DNA from: Paenibacillus uliginis N3/975
GTDB lineage: Bacteria; Bacillota; Bacilli; Paenibacillales; Paenibacillaceae
Assembly (NCBI RefSeq): GCF_900177425.1
Contig: NZ_LT840184.1
Location: 3,078,263 to 3,142,262 of the forward strand
Length of the DNA: 64,000 bases
Reading direction: 5' to 3'
The translations under genes were made by a program, and so were the position numbers. The notes beneath the pieces are model-generated. The model ran no database searches. It had not been told where the DNA came from and saw only the letters and a list, made by a program, of their open reading frames with translations. The first letter of the stretch is position 1. Each line of letters begins with the position of its first letter. Below are positions 26,039 through 35,283 of the stretch, in pieces.

Positions 26039-26866
26039 GTGAAAATCAACGTTAATCAGTTAGCAGAGCATTTTGCTCACACTCCTTTTCAAGTAGAAGG
26101 AGTATATCGATATGCTAGAAATCCAGGTGTGCCGTACGCTGACTATACAGATTCTTTTCCTGGATTTGTGTTTCCACTTACAGGGAAGGTACAATTTCAA
26201 TTTAATGGCACGCCTTATATCCTTTCGCCAGGAAACGTTGTGCATGGGGGTGCAAAAATGAAACTAGCTCAAGAAATGTTTGGCAACACCAACTGGGAAT
26301 ATATTCTTGTTTTATACCGGATATGTAACTCAGAACTAGAAGAGTCAAGCTTTTCTCATCAGCATTTTGAATTATCAACGGGACAATCTCCTCGTCTTAT
26401 CGAATTAATTATGCGTCTTTGGCATGTGTATAATCAGCGTGAAGGCATTTCGATGTTTCAGACCGAAATGCTGTTTCGCGATGTACTGAATGAAGCCTTA
26501 TTATGTGTTGTTAATAGGCAAAATAGCTGTGAATCACATACTTTATTCGAACGGGTATCTAATTATATTCATGAATACTATTATCAAAGCCTTACAATAG
26601 CATCGCTTGCAGAACAAAATAACGTTAATCGAAATCGACTTTCTTACGTATTTAGAAGACATGCAGGTATGGGGCCAGCAGAATATTTATTAAAATATCG
26701 TATAAACATGGCGCAAGAAATGCTATTTACTAGTGATGCGCCTGTTCAACAAATTGCGCAAACTGTTGGAATTGCTGACCCCTTTTATTTTAGTAGAGTA
26801 TTCAAGAAACAATTTGGTATTTCTCCTACTGAATATCGAGAGAAGTTCATCAATAATCCATGCTAA
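26039..26866 (+). CDS. AraC-family transcriptional regulator, probably of iron uptake
   Basis: Starts at GTG 26039. The 275-residue protein has an N-terminal cupin-like sensor (about 1-150, including FPGFVFPLTGKVQFQFNGTP and LSPGNVVHGGAKMK). Two AraC helix-turn-helix motifs lie at about 178-270 (LTIASLAEQNNVNRNRLSYVFRRHAG and QQIAQTVGIADPFYFSRVFKKQFGISPTEYR). The next gene is a siderophore-binding lipoprotein remnant and a Fur box lies upstream. The arrangement is like that of Btr/YbbB-type regulators that activate siderophore uptake when the siderophore is bound; the specific ligand is unknown. Confidence 0.75.
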   Translation: MKINVNQLAEHFAHTPFQVEGVYRYARNPGVPYADYTDSFPGFVFPLTGKVQFQFNGTPYILSPGNVVHGGAKMKLAQEMFGNTNWEYILVLYRICNSELEESSFSHQHFELSTGQSPRLIELIMRLWHVYNQREGISMFQTEMLFRDVLNEALLCVVNRQNSCESHTLFERVSNYIHEYYYQSLTIASLAEQNNVNRNRLSYVFRRHAGMGPAEYLLKYRINMAQEMLFTSDAPVQQIAQTVGIADPFYFSRVFKKQFGISPTEYREKFINNPC

Positions 26867-27384
26867 TTTCAACAGGCATCCATTCTAATCTAAAAATTAC
26901 TTTACTATACTAATGGCAAACGAAAGAAAACATTATGTTGGAGGAATTTCGTATGCAAAAGATTAAAGGCCTGCTAATCTCAATGCTATTATTAGCAGGC
27001 ATACTAGCAGGTTGTAATGAAACACCTGCTGAAAATAAAGGATCAACTACAGAAGGCGCATCTACATCAGCAGTTAATGTAGATGCAACCGATTGGCCAA
27101 GAACATTTAAGGATGCCTTAGGTAAGAAATTGTTATCGAGAAAAAACCAGAAAAAACGGCCTCATTATGGTATTTTTATCCTGAAATATTAGTTGCATTA
27201 GGTGAGCCGCCTGCTGCTTCTACTGAAAAAGAGTATCTATCTTCTTTATCTTATTTAAATGGAAAGCTGGATTCAGCTGAAGAATTAGGAGATAAATTGT
27301 CTCCTAATATTGAAAAAATTCTATCTATTGAGCCTGATTATATTTTAGCAACCGAACATCATGAAAAAATGTATGATTCACTAG

Positions 27385-28213
27385 GGCCTGTCTTCAAACC
27401 TAAGCCAACCAAACCATAATGGAAGCCAGTGTCAAAAAAGCTCTAAACGTACAGGCTAATTTATCGAACCGGGTAGCTATCCGGCGGTAGTGTTTAATCT
27501 TGTTGAAAAAACATTCGATTTCATGACGTTCTTTGTAGAGCCACCAGTCACATTCACGCTGAATCTTACGAGATTTTTTGCTCGGAATCACGGGCTGAGC
27601 CTGCTGCTCATGAAGAAAATCGAGAATATCATTGGTGTCATAAGCTCGATCAGCCAACACGTTTGCTCCAGCGAGTTCCATGCATTTCAACATGTCATAA
27701 CCGGTCACACAATCATGATTTTGGCCGCCGGTGAGTTCAAAACGCAAAGGGTTACCCAGCGCATCTACAATTGCATGGATTTTGGTTGTTAATCCGCCTC
27801 TGGAGCGGCCGATTGCCTGAAATTGCTGCCCCCTTTTGCTCCGGCTCCATGTTGATGAACGCGAACAATCGTCGCATCGATCATCACATTTTCGAAGTCG
27901 GGTTCAATCGAAATCTGTTCAAGGACTCGCTCCCATACGCCTGACATTTGCCACCGACGAAACCGAGTGTAAACCGATTTCCAGGGACCATAATACTCCG
28001 GTAAATCGCGCCAAGGCGCGCCGGTTCTAGCAATCCAGAGCATGGCATTGAGCATGGTCCGGTTATTTTTTGCAGGTCGTCCTCCTTGTTTCTTTCGTTC
28101 GGCTGGCAACACGTCTTTGATAAGTTCCCACTGATCGTCATGTATTTCGTATCGTCTCTTCATAACCTGATTTTACCACTTATAATGCTAGTTTTATAGT
28201 TTGAAGACAGGCC
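27385..28213 (-). mobile_element. IS5-family (IS427-group) insertion sequence
   Basis: About 829 bp with near-perfect terminal inverted repeats GGCCTGTCTTCAAAC and GTTTGAAGACAGGCC. CTAG occurs on both sides (27381-27384 and 28214-28217), a target duplication in the range of this group. Transposase is encoded in two frames on the minus strand. It interrupts the siderophore-binding lipoprotein gene. Confidence 0.85.
27400..28163 (-). CDS. IS5/IS427-group transposase, two frames joined by a -1 shift
   Basis: The first frame (28163-27789, 124 codons) holds the N-terminal domain (YEIHDDQWELIKDVLP, LNAMLWIARTGAPWRDLPEYYGPW) and the first catalytic Asp in ENVMIDATIV. The second (ending 27400) carries GRSRGGLTTKIHAIVDALGN, ADRAYDTNDI with the second Asp, and YKERHEIECFFNKIKHYRRI with the Glu. 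An A4G5 run (minus strand, about 27832-27840) lies where the frames exchange by -1, the usual expression mode of this group. All three catalytic residues are present, so the element may be active. Confidence 0.8.
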
Positions 28214-28836
28214 CTAGAAAAAGTTGCGCCAGTCATTACGTTAAAATCCAAGGACATCTATGAAAATTGGCAATATGGACTCCTTACAGTAGCCGAGATT
28301 ATTGGAAAAGAAAACGAAGCGGAAAAAGTAATTGATAAAATGATGAAAGAAATCACAACTGGGCGTGAAGCATTAAAGTCGATTCAAGGAGAGTCAGTAG
28401 CACTTATATTGTCTTGGGATGGAAAAACTTTTAATGTTCTAGGTGAAGGAAATCCTGTCTATACACTTGCGTTTGATAAAGAAAAGGGACTGGGGCTTAC
28501 ACCAGATGATACATTTAAAGGTACTAATAATGAATTTAGTACGTTTGAAGGAATGTCAACTGTTCAAGCAGACCATATTTTCCTTATAGGTGACATTACA
28601 AAAAAGGAACAATTAATGAATGACTTAAAACAAAGTAATGTATGGAATAATCTGAATGCCGTAAAGAAAGGCAATGTCCATTTAATTGATACTTCCGCTA
28701 TTACTGGTGGCCCATTAGCTATCGAATACGCTTTACAAAATATAACAAATGCCTTGCGCAAGTTCTAAAAAGTTGAGAAGAATTCCATCGAAATCGAACG
28801 GCATAATGAAGGTCAAAAAAATGAGGAGGGATTCAT

Positions 28837-29202
28837 ATGCATTACCAAGCTATTAATCTGAATGAGAAGCTATCTAAATTCAACGATCTCTGGTCTCCGA
28901 AAGTCGTTGGTGAAATAAATGACTATCAATTCAAGCTCGTTAAGATTGCTGGGGATTTTATATGGCACGAGCATCAAGGTACCGATAAGGTATTTATTGT
29001 GCTCGAAGGAGAGATGTTTATTGCTTTTCGTGATGGTCAGGTGAAAATTTCCAAGGGTGAGATGTTTATTGTCCCGGGGGGAGCCGATCACAAGCCTTTC
29101 GCCGAAAAGGAATGCCATATCATGTTGGTGGAGCCTAGGGGCGTAGTAAACACTGGCGGTACTGAGTCCGAATTAACAGCAGCCAATGATACTTGGATCT
29201 AG
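28837..29202 (+). CDS. Cupin-domain protein
   Basis: 121 residues, starting 13 bases after GAGGAGG. It is a single small cupin: motif 1 is WHEHQGTDKVFIVLEGEMFI (about residues 45-64) with the metal-binding His pair and Glu, and motif 2 is VPGGADHKPFAEKECHIML (about 80-98) with the third His. It is probably a cytosolic metal-binding protein or small isomerase/dioxygenase-like enzyme. The substrate cannot be told. It follows the broken binding-protein gene by 68 bp. Confidence 0.75.
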   Translation: MHYQAINLNEKLSKFNDLWSPKVVGEINDYQFKLVKIAGDFIWHEHQGTDKVFIVLEGEMFIAFRDGQVKISKGEMFIVPGGADHKPFAEKECHIMLVEPRGVVNTGGTESELTAANDTWI

Positions 29203-29222
29203 TGTTTGTTACTAGTAAGAAC

Positions 29223-29378
29223 TCAATGTATGAGAAAATGGTTCACGTAACATTGGCTCGTCGTACGGTGCATGTATATACGCCCCTTGATGGGAAATTT
29301 GTCGATCAAGGAAGTATTATTACGGACGTAGGCGTCTCCGCTACCTGGATGGAGCAGAACTTCCATATCGTCCATTAA
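29223..29378 (+). pseudogene. Unrecognised short frame between cupin and GyrI-like remnants
   Basis: MYEKMVHVTLARRTVHVYTP and DGKFVDQGSIITDVGVSATW are protein-like but short, with no good start signal. It may be the front end of the broken regulator gene that follows. No family recognised. Confidence 0.2.
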
Positions 29379-29439
29379 GTGCATGGCGGGTACAGTCTGC
29401 TTAAACCATTAACGTCCAAAAGCTATCAGCTCCCAGCTC

Positions 29440-29775
29440 CCCTTCCACAGAGTGATCAGGCCGGCCACCCACATTGTAGGAATGGGTTTCAAGCCCCTTT
29501 CACTGCCGTCTATATGGCGAAAGTCCACATTCCAAGACTGTGGGACGAGCTGGCTAACTGGAAAAGCGAAATCGGCGCCTTCCTCAGCAGTGACAATCGA
29601 GTCGGCGTTTCACGGAGCAGACACCGCATCTATCATTACATCGCCGAGGTGGAAGTAGTGAGTCCAACGCAAATCCCCGACAGTATGGTGCATCTCGCCC
29701 TGCCGGTACGTGAATATGCCGTTTATCATCATGCTGGCGAAACGAGCCGGGCGGAAATCGACAAAACGTTTGGAA
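29440..29775 (+). pseudogene. GyrI-like/AraC effector-binding domain, frameshifted
   Basis: Pieces in two frames join as PATHIVGMGFK and then FTAVYMAKVHIPRLWDELAN, HYIAEVEVVSPTQIPDSMVH and YAVYHHAGETSRAEIDKTF, a Rob/GyrI-type ligand-binding domain. The switch lies at the AAGCCCCTTT run near 29495. The end is lost where the nitrilase-like remnant begins. Confidence 0.5.
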
Positions 29776-30110
29776 GTCGGGGTAACGTTGATGCGAGAGG
29801 ATGGCATTTATAACAAAGCATGGATCTACTTCCCCGACGGCAAAAAGATGGTCGATTATGACAAAATTCATATGGTTCCGGGTTGGGAAGATGGATTCAT
29901 TGCAGGTAAAGAGATCGCATGGTTTAACGGATTTAACCAGAGAATAGGAACAATGATTTGTAAGGACATGGATTTTCCTGGAACAGTTAGAAAATACGGA
30001 CGTGAAAATATCGGCATGCTTATGGTACCTGCTTGGGACTTGGTTTGGCTGGTTGACTTTAGTAGGTACATTAATAACGGCTGGTTTTACACTAATTACA
30101 AGAAAAAGAC
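29776..30110 (+). pseudogene. Carbon-nitrogen hydrolase (nitrilase-like) fragment
   Basis: YNKAWIYFPDGKKMVDYDKI, HMVPGWEDGFIAGKEIAWFN and IGTMICKDMDFPGTVRKYG with MLMVPAWD contain the nitrilase catalytic Lys region (YDKIHMVPG) and the Cys (ICKDMDFP). Neither the N-terminal Glu region nor the C-terminus is present. It resembles the apolipoprotein N-acyltransferase-like branch. Confidence 0.55.
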
Positions 30111-30199
30111 GTCACAAATAATATTAAAGCACGTAATTTACGTGCTTTCGCCGATAGACCCGTTAAGCTGTACCGTATCATAAATAAGAGTAAAATTTT

Positions 30200-30484
30200 T
30201 TGCGAACCCGGATGAAGAACTGACATGGCGTACCATGCGACTATCGGAACGACCGATGGGAACCTACGAAGGGGCCTATTGGACGTTTGAAGCACCAACC
30301 TCTCAGATCAGCGGTCACCCAGCTTGGATTCAGGATGCGGAATATCCCACATGTCCCTGCTGCTTAAGACTATGATGTTTATTGGACAAATGGATATGGA
30401 ACAAGCAGCTGACAGTGAGGGGATTTTCTATAGTTTTCTATGTAGGGCTTGTCTGATTGCTGCCGTAAATTATCAGCAGACATG
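30200..30484 (+). pseudogene. Remnant of a DUF1963-like protein
   Basis: ERPMGTYEGAYWTFEAPTSQ, SGHPAWIQDAEYPTCPCC and, one frame away, MMFIGQMDMEQAADSEGIFY plus FLCRACLIAAVNYQQT give the end of a protein with paired Cys and a GHP.WIQ motif as in DUF1963/YwqG-like proteins. The frameshift is near 30368. The family call is tentative. Confidence 0.35.
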
Positions 30485-30689
30485 ATGTTTTTGTGTATTT
30501 AGTAGTCGGATAAGATAGGAGATGTAGGCAGGTATCTTTGGCAAGAAAGCTTAATCTACCGAGAGAAGAAAGTTGAATAAAGTGAGATCAAAGGGATGGC
30601 CTAAAAACTTGCCGTTACAGACAGCGCGGAGAGCCGTATCATAAGTAATGGCGAGCCATATTGCGAAATATTACATTAGAAGCCCCTCC

Positions 30690-30726
30690 CCGAAAAATGA
30701 TCGAGGAGAGGGGCCTGCTTATTCAG
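30690..30726 (+). terminator. Terminator-like hairpin
   Basis: AAGCCCCTCCCC and GAGGAGAGGGGCCTGCTT pair around AAAAATGATC. No intact gene precedes it; 30485-30689 shows nothing recognisable. Confidence 0.5.
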
Positions 30727-30770
30727 GATAATACCGAAAGGACAAATGCGATAGGTAGATCCGAGGCATT

Positions 30771-30922
30771 TGTCCACTGACACAAAAGTGCCAACATATC
30801 TTAACGATGAAAAGCTTGATAAATCAGGCTTTTCTTCTTTTATGTAGGAACATTTGTGTCATAGAAAAATGCACAAATGTTCCTACATAATCGTTATTTG
30901 ACACAAAGTTACCTACATTGTC
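30771..30922 (+). repeat. Family B repeat, copy 4
   Basis: TGTCCACTGACACAAAAGTGCC start, hairpin (AAAGCTTGAT / ATCAGGCTTTTC), TATGTAGGAACATTTGTGTCAT, ATGCACAAATGTTCCTACAT, and the right end TTTGACACAAAGTTACCTACATTGT. The inner AGGAACATTTGTG / CACAAATGTTCCT forms a perfect inverted pair. Confidence 0.75.
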
Positions 30923-30982
30923 GCGGATGGTGGTTCAAGTAGAAAAACAATCATGTTTATGCAAAATTTTAGTCACACTTTA

Positions 30983-31012
30983 TTGACCTAACGGGCAGGT
31001 TAACAGAACCCA
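30983..31012 (+). repeat. Family C half repeat
   Basis: GACCTAACGGGCAGGTTAACAG matches the right motif of family C. Confidence 0.4.
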
Positions 31013-31123
31013 AGAACGACAGTTCGTGGTATATTCTTGATGGAACGTACAACTCTCGCAGTGCAGTTGACCACGATGAAACGTATATAAAAAAAATAGG
31101 TCATGTTTTCAAGGAGGTAAAAC

Positions 31124-31450
31124 ATGGATTACATTTCACCGAAAGAAGCGATGTTAAAGGTGAAACGGTGGCCTAAAGATACCATAGCGGCGGGTCGTCG
31201 TCATACCGTTGGGCTTAAATCTGACGGCACGGTGACGGCTGTGGGTGATAATAAATATGGCCAATGTGATGTAAGCGGCTGGCGCGATATTGTGGCGGTC
31301 GCGGCTGGTAATGTTCATATGGCGACGAACACGGGTAATGCTCATACAATTGGTCTTAAATCTGACAGTACTGTGGCGGCTGTGGGTTGGAATAAGTATG
31401 ACCAATGCGATGTAAGCGGCTGGCGCGGCATCCAATTGCCCGGAAATTAG
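31124..31450 (+). pseudogene. RCC1-repeat protein, truncated
   Basis: AAGGAGGTAAAAC precedes ATG 31124. The 108 codons contain two beta-propeller repeats of the RCC1 type, each with GLKSDGTVTAVGDNKYGQCD or the like and VSGWRDIVAVAAG. A full propeller needs about seven repeats. A stop comes in the middle of the second one, and a family A repeat follows 56 bp later. The gene is probably the head of a longer one that lost its rest. Confidence 0.6.
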
Positions 31451-31505
31451 TTTTCAATATTAATAAAAAAATACACAGCAACTTAGGAGATGAGAGCTCA
31501 ATAAA

Positions 31506-31636
31506 TGTCGAGGGACAAGAACATAGTCCCATTAAAGTCGCTAATTTAGCGGCTTTTTTGTTTTATCGGTACAAGTTCTTGTCCCAAGCCGTGGACAAGA
31601 GCTTGTACCGATTACCGATTAGATGTTCGTCTAATG
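31506..31636 (+). repeat. Family A repeat, copy 4 (long form)
   Basis: TGTCGAGGGACAAGAACA, terminator hairpin AGTCGC / GCGGC with TTTTTTGTTTT, an 18-bp inverted pair (31567-31584 and 31593-31610, one A-to-G difference that would be a G-U pair in RNA), and the end palindrome ATTAGATGTTCGTCTAAT. The following 31637-31900 contains only degraded sequence. Confidence 0.75.
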
Positions 31637-31917
31637 ATTATAAACTAAATTACCTTTGAAACACGCTTTAGATAAAATCACTGATCTCATAAACAGCAAG
31701 ATCGCATAAATTGATGGTACGTAAAAAGATGTGACAGTACCGCTCAAGGAAGTTGAAAAGATAGGCAGACGAGTCACGTTGAATGCTGCGTGAGGATTGA
31801 TAGGCTGAAAGATTGATGAATAAGGATGCAGGCGATTCGCAGAGGTAATAATTTAGTGCTATCCTTGAGAAGATAAAAAAGATCTTTAAAAATCCAAAAA
31901 AGATGAGGGTTCATGTT

Positions 31918-32892
31918 ATGCCCAAAAATGATAATATGCTGGCAATTCTATGGATGCTGAATTCGGGCATAAAAATGACTGCAAAACAAATATCCGAAAA
32001 GTTAGAAATAAATATAAGGACAGTTTATCGGTATATTGATGCACTATGTGCCAGTGGAGTGCCTATAATATCCGACACAGGTCATAATGGCGGGTATAGC
32101 TTGCTGAATAATTTTATCAGAGCACCTCTGCTATTTGATATTGAAGAAAAAAAGGCACTTCTTCATGCTGCTGTTTTTGCAAAAGAAGCTGGATACCCTT
32201 TGAGTGAGGCATTAGGCAATGCGACATCAAAATTGAAAATGTATTCGAATCAGGAGCAGGAAAGTATACTTAGTCGTCATTTAGCTGGATTTGATGTTAT
32301 AAACCGCATGGGAGACCCTTCCGTACAGCCGGTATTGGCGGAATTGGAGCAGGCTGTAGCAAATGAATTCTCTGTAGAAATTGATTATCGCACAAGCCAT
32401 GAAGAACAACCCAGGAATAGGGTGATAGACCCCTATGGAATGGTTTACTGGAACAATAAATGGTATACTATTGCATTTTGCCACCTAAGGAATGAGATCC
32501 GCAGCTTTCGTGCAGAACGGATTCTACAAATCAAGCGTACTCAAATAATATTTAAGCGTTCCGAAACTTTTTCAGCCCGTGAATTTTTTATGCAAAATTT
32601 GTTACCTGATTTAGTGGGCAAGGATGGGTTAATTCCTTTAATTATCGGAGGCCGGTCAGAGGCATTGGATGACTTATGCCTGCATTGGTTTTTGGGACAT
32701 CATCTGAAAGAGCGGACATCAAATCAAGCAATCTTTTTACTTGAGGAAAAATCAATTCATACTTATGTCCCATATTTTCTCCTATCTTACGGGAAATCTA
32801 TTCAAGTCATCGAACCACAAAGTTTGAAAGATAGACTCGTTACTGTTGTGTCGGAGCTAATGGAATATTATCAACTTCAAAAACTTCACTGA
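31918..32892 (+). CDS. WYL-domain transcriptional regulator (YafY/DeoR-type)
   Basis: ATG 31918 follows GATGAGGG; an in-frame ATG five codons upstream overlaps that site. The 324-residue protein begins with an HTH_11-type DNA-binding domain (AKQISEKLEINIRTVYRYIDALCASGVPI at about 25-53), then GHNGGYSLL. The WYL sensor lies at about 165-230 (VEIDYRT, VIDPYGMVYWNNKWYTIAFCH, IRSFRAERI) and a C-terminal extension follows. Such proteins repress or activate in response to a nucleic-acid or small-molecule ligand. The VOC gene 64 bp downstream on the same strand is its likely target or partner. Confidence 0.75.
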   Translation: MPKNDNMLAILWMLNSGIKMTAKQISEKLEINIRTVYRYIDALCASGVPIISDTGHNGGYSLLNNFIRAPLLFDIEEKKALLHAAVFAKEAGYPLSEALGNATSKLKMYSNQEQESILSRHLAGFDVINRMGDPSVQPVLAELEQAVANEFSVEIDYRTSHEEQPRNRVIDPYGMVYWNNKWYTIAFCHLRNEIRSFRAERILQIKRTQIIFKRSETFSAREFFMQNLLPDLVGKDGLIPLIIGGRSEALDDLCLHWFLGHHLKERTSNQAIFLLEEKSIHTYVPYFLLSYGKSIQVIEPQSLKDRLVTVVSELMEYYQLQKLH

Positions 32893-32921
32893 CAGCAGAT
32901 GTCAGTGAAGTTTTTTTATAA
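32886..32921 (+). terminator. Terminator after the WYL regulator
   Basis: TTCACTGACA / TGTCAGTGAA with a five-base loop, followed by seven T's. It overlaps the stop codon. Confidence 0.8.
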
Positions 32922-32956
32922 TAATGACAATCATTGATTACTGAGGAGGAGTAAAA

Positions 32957-33481
32957 ATGACTGAAAGCATAAAATATACGGCAGTATCAGGTAAATATAC
33001 TAAGAATGGTACACCCAACGGCGTTACATCTATCACTCCATTCATAACAGTGAAGGATCCTTCTGAAGCAATAGAGTTCTATAAAATTGTTTTCAATGCA
33101 AGGGTGAAGGATATTACTGAACATCCTGATGGTAATGGCAATAAATTAATTGTTCATGCGGAATTAGATTTTGGAAATGGTTTTTTGCAACTGGGAGCCG
33201 CGAATCCGGCATATCAATTGGCCTTGCCGCCAGATGAAGACAAGGCATGTTATTCTTTAGGAATTTACGTAATTAATGTTGATCAGGTATTTGAAAACGC
33301 GGTATCAAGAGGAGCAAAAGTACGGGAATCGGTTGTAAGCTTTGTTTCAGGTGATCGATTCGGAAGTATATTGGATCCTTTTGGAGTAAGATGGACGATT
33401 ATGACTAGGATTGAAGATTTGTCAGAAGAAGAAAGCAGCCGGAGGGTTGCTGAATGGGCCAAAAGCTTTAGCGGAGAATAA
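32957..33481 (+). CDS. VOC superfamily protein (PhnB/glyoxalase-like)
   Basis: ATG 32957 behind GAGGAGGAGTAAAA. The 174-residue soluble protein has a single PhnB-like VOC unit: ITPFITVKDPSEAIEFYKIVFNARV at about 26-50, VHAELDFGNGFLQLG, and then DKACYSLGIYVINVDQVFENAVSRGA and RFGSILDPFGVRWTIM, the closing motif of this family. The conserved metal ligands of glyoxalase I are not obvious, so an enzymatic role is uncertain. It follows the WYL regulator gene. Confidence 0.75.
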   Translation: MTESIKYTAVSGKYTKNGTPNGVTSITPFITVKDPSEAIEFYKIVFNARVKDITEHPDGNGNKLIVHAELDFGNGFLQLGAANPAYQLALPPDEDKACYSLGIYVINVDQVFENAVSRGAKVRESVVSFVSGDRFGSILDPFGVRWTIMTRIEDLSEEESSRRVAEWAKSFSGE

Positions 33482-33740
33482 ATGCAATAATCATTTTAAT
33501 AAAAAAGTATTAAGAAAAACTTCTAAGGAAGAAGCATTCAAATATACTTTCGAGTCAAGCAAGGGGACGTTCGGTCGAGATTTGTTACCGGGAGATAGAT
33601 GTTCTGGGGCGGCTGAGGCATTCTTCGATTCAGAGATGTTTAGCATCGTTCGAATATAAAGACCAGTTTTATCTGGTAACCGAGTATTTGAAAGGATAAA
33701 CAGAGTAAGTAGGAAACTTTGTGTCAATGTACAACATAAA

Positions 33741-33790
33741 TGTAAGACGACAAGAACATGGATACTTGACCGATTAGATAATTATCTAAT
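33741..33790 (+). repeat. Family A repeat, copy 5 (minimal form)
   Basis: A single site TGTAAGACGACAAGAACATGG, followed directly by GACCGATTAGATAATTATCTAAT. It is the shortest copy and shows that the unit is a site plus end palindrome. The stretch 33482-33740 holds only degraded sequence. Confidence 0.6.
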
Positions 33791-33846
33791 CATTTTTGAT
33801 AGTTGAGTGGAGGGACTCCCTTCATTGCGGTTCCTCATTTGTTCAT

Positions 33847-33880
33847 TGAACTAACGGGCAGATTAGTTCAATCAAGCATA
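33847..33880 (+). repeat. Family C half repeat
   Basis: GAACTAACGGGCAGATTAGTTCAATC matches the right motif of family C. Confidence 0.45.
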
Positions 33881-34169
33881 TAAGAAGTTGAAAGGATTGG
33901 GAAAGTAGAATCAACAGCGGGTAAACAAGCTGGTTTGATGGATAAGGGGCGGGGATTTTTTCAGTTGAAATTCTTGTACTTTTTCTATGTGTATGGGATT
34001 GCCTGTTCCATAGTCATTGACCGGATAGAACGACATATTCCGAGGATGGTCAAATGATAGAATAATGACTATTATCTGGCTTGTAGGCTTGATTGTTACG
34101 TGCCAGACCTACATGGATTGCAGTGAATATGAAAAAATTGTCGGACAAGTGAAAGCACCTAGAAACGGT

Positions 34170-34186
34170 TGCGCTCACTCTGTCCG
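34170..34186 (+). promoter_or_regulatory. Possible catabolite-response (cre-like) site
   Basis: TAGAAACGGTTGCGC resembles the CcpA operator TGWAARCGYTWNCW with mismatches and lies about 150 bp before the sugar permease operon. It sits inside a wider inverted repeat TTGTCGGACA / TGTCCGATTTTT, which could itself be a terminator or operator. Weak evidence. Confidence 0.3.
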
Positions 34187-34240
34187 ATTTTTCATGCCTA
34201 TTGTATTGGAAATATTCAAGGTTGTACTTACTTAATATTT

Positions 34241-34271
34241 TATAAGAAATTCTTGAAATTTCAGAAATTTA
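34241..34271 (+). promoter_or_regulatory. Phased GAAATT motif, probable response-regulator operator
   Basis: Three GAAATT units follow at a 9-bp step (GAAATTCTT, GAAATTTCA, GAAATTTAT), preceded by TTATAA. It stands about 50 bp upstream of the transporter operon. A near-identical block is found at 44889, upstream of the large secreted enzyme gene. The AraC-type response regulator at 39636 is the obvious candidate to bind both; that link is inference. Confidence 0.55.
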
Positions 34272-34322
34272 TCCGAAAGGGGGGTGCTATTATACAAATA
34301 CAAATAAAGATGAGGTGATGAT

Positions 34323-35270
34323 ATGCAAACGAAATTGGCAGCGGACGCCATTCCCCTCTCCAAAAAGCGGAAGTCATGGATAAGGACAATACAAAAGTAT
34401 AAAGTGATGTATGCTCTCTTATTACCGGCCTTAATTTATTTTGCCGTATTCAAATACATTCCTATGGCGGGAATCATGATTGCTTTTAAAAACTATAACC
34501 TAGCTTTGGGACTATGGGATAGCCCATGGGTGGGATTGAAAAATTTTACGGATTTTATGAACGGCGTTTATTTCTGGGACATCATGGGAAATACGATTAT
34601 CATATCGCTGTATAAGCTATTGTTCGGTTTCTCCGCTCCCATCGTACTCGCTTTACTCCTCAATGAAGTTTATAGCCAAGGGTTTAAGAAAATCGTACAA
34701 ACGATCACTTATTTGCCTCATTTTCTGTCATGGGTCATTGTCTATGGAATCTTGGTGGCATTATTAGCCCCAGGGGATGGTCTCTTTAACATGATTTTGA
34801 AGGAAATTGGTGTTGAACCCATCTCATTTCTAACGGAGCCTGCCTGGGGCAGACTGCTGATCATTTTATCTGAAATTTGGAAGGACATTGGATGGGGAGC
34901 GATATTGTACCTTGCAGCATTAGCAGGAATCGATCCAAGCTTATATGAAGCGGCTCGAATGGATGGCGCTTCCAAATGGAGACAGCTCTGGCATATCACT
35001 TTACCCGGCATTCGAGGAGTCATTATTCTGATGCTGATCCTTAAATTAAGCCATATTCTGGATGCTGGCTTTGACCAAATATTCATGTTTGCCAACAGCT
35101 TTAACCAGGAGAAGATCGACATTATCGACACATGGGTATACCGTGAAGGGTTGGAGCGTCTTAAGATTGGCTTGGCTACTGCTGTAGGATTGTTTAAAGC
35201 TGTCATCGGATTTATTTTAGTGTTGGCAGCGAATAAGCTCGCCAAAAAATTCGATGGGCAAATTTGGTGA
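34323..35270 (+). CDS. lplB: Carbohydrate ABC transporter permease (LplB/YteP type)
   Basis: 315 residues, six predicted transmembrane helices. The N-terminus is polar with KKRKSWIRTIQKYKVMYALLLPALIYFAVF leading into the first helix. IPMAGIMIAFKNYNLALGLWDSPWVGLKNF is typical of LplB-like permeases for oligosaccharides. The EAA loop that contacts the ATPase is YEAARMDGASKWRQLWHITLPGI, at about residues 208-230. The start codon follows GATGAGGTGATGAT. It is the first gene of a transport operon, followed 13 bp later by the partner permease. No ATPase gene is present locally, so a shared MsmX-type ATPase is expected. Confidence 0.9.
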   Translation: MQTKLAADAIPLSKKRKSWIRTIQKYKVMYALLLPALIYFAVFKYIPMAGIMIAFKNYNLALGLWDSPWVGLKNFTDFMNGVYFWDIMGNTIIISLYKLLFGFSAPIVLALLLNEVYSQGFKKIVQTITYLPHFLSWVIVYGILVALLAPGDGLFNMILKEIGVEPISFLTEPAWGRLLIILSEIWKDIGWGAILYLAALAGIDPSLYEAARMDGASKWRQLWHITLPGIRGVIILMLILKLSHILDAGFDQIFMFANSFNQEKIDIIDTWVYREGLERLKIGLATAVGLFKAVIGFILVLAANKLAKKFDGQIW

Positions 35271-35283
35271 GGTGGTTATTAAA

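Larger units (their letters stand above)
26953..28768 (+). pseudogene. Iron-siderophore ABC transporter binding lipoprotein, frameshifted and split by an IS
   Basis: Start at ATG 26953 behind TTGGAGGAATTTC. The lipoprotein signal is ISMLLLAGILAGC, then a Ser/Thr-rich linker and WPRTFKDALGK. A one-base loss near 27125 ends the frame at 27192. The correct reading (SLWYFYPEILVALGEPPAAS, EYLSSLSYLNGKLDS, IEKILSIEPDYILATEHHEK) continues to 27384. An IS5-family element follows, and the gene resumes at 28218 (KVAPVITLKSKDIYENWQYG) and runs to 28768 (FEGMSTVQADHIFLIGD, NVHLIDTSAITGGPLAIEYA). This is a FecB/FepB-type periplasmic binding protein; two independent lesions make it non-functional. Confidence 0.8.

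Noticed and set aside
33411..33659. ORF after the VOC gene
   Set aside because: Overlaps the VOC gene in another frame, has no start site and no recognisable family.
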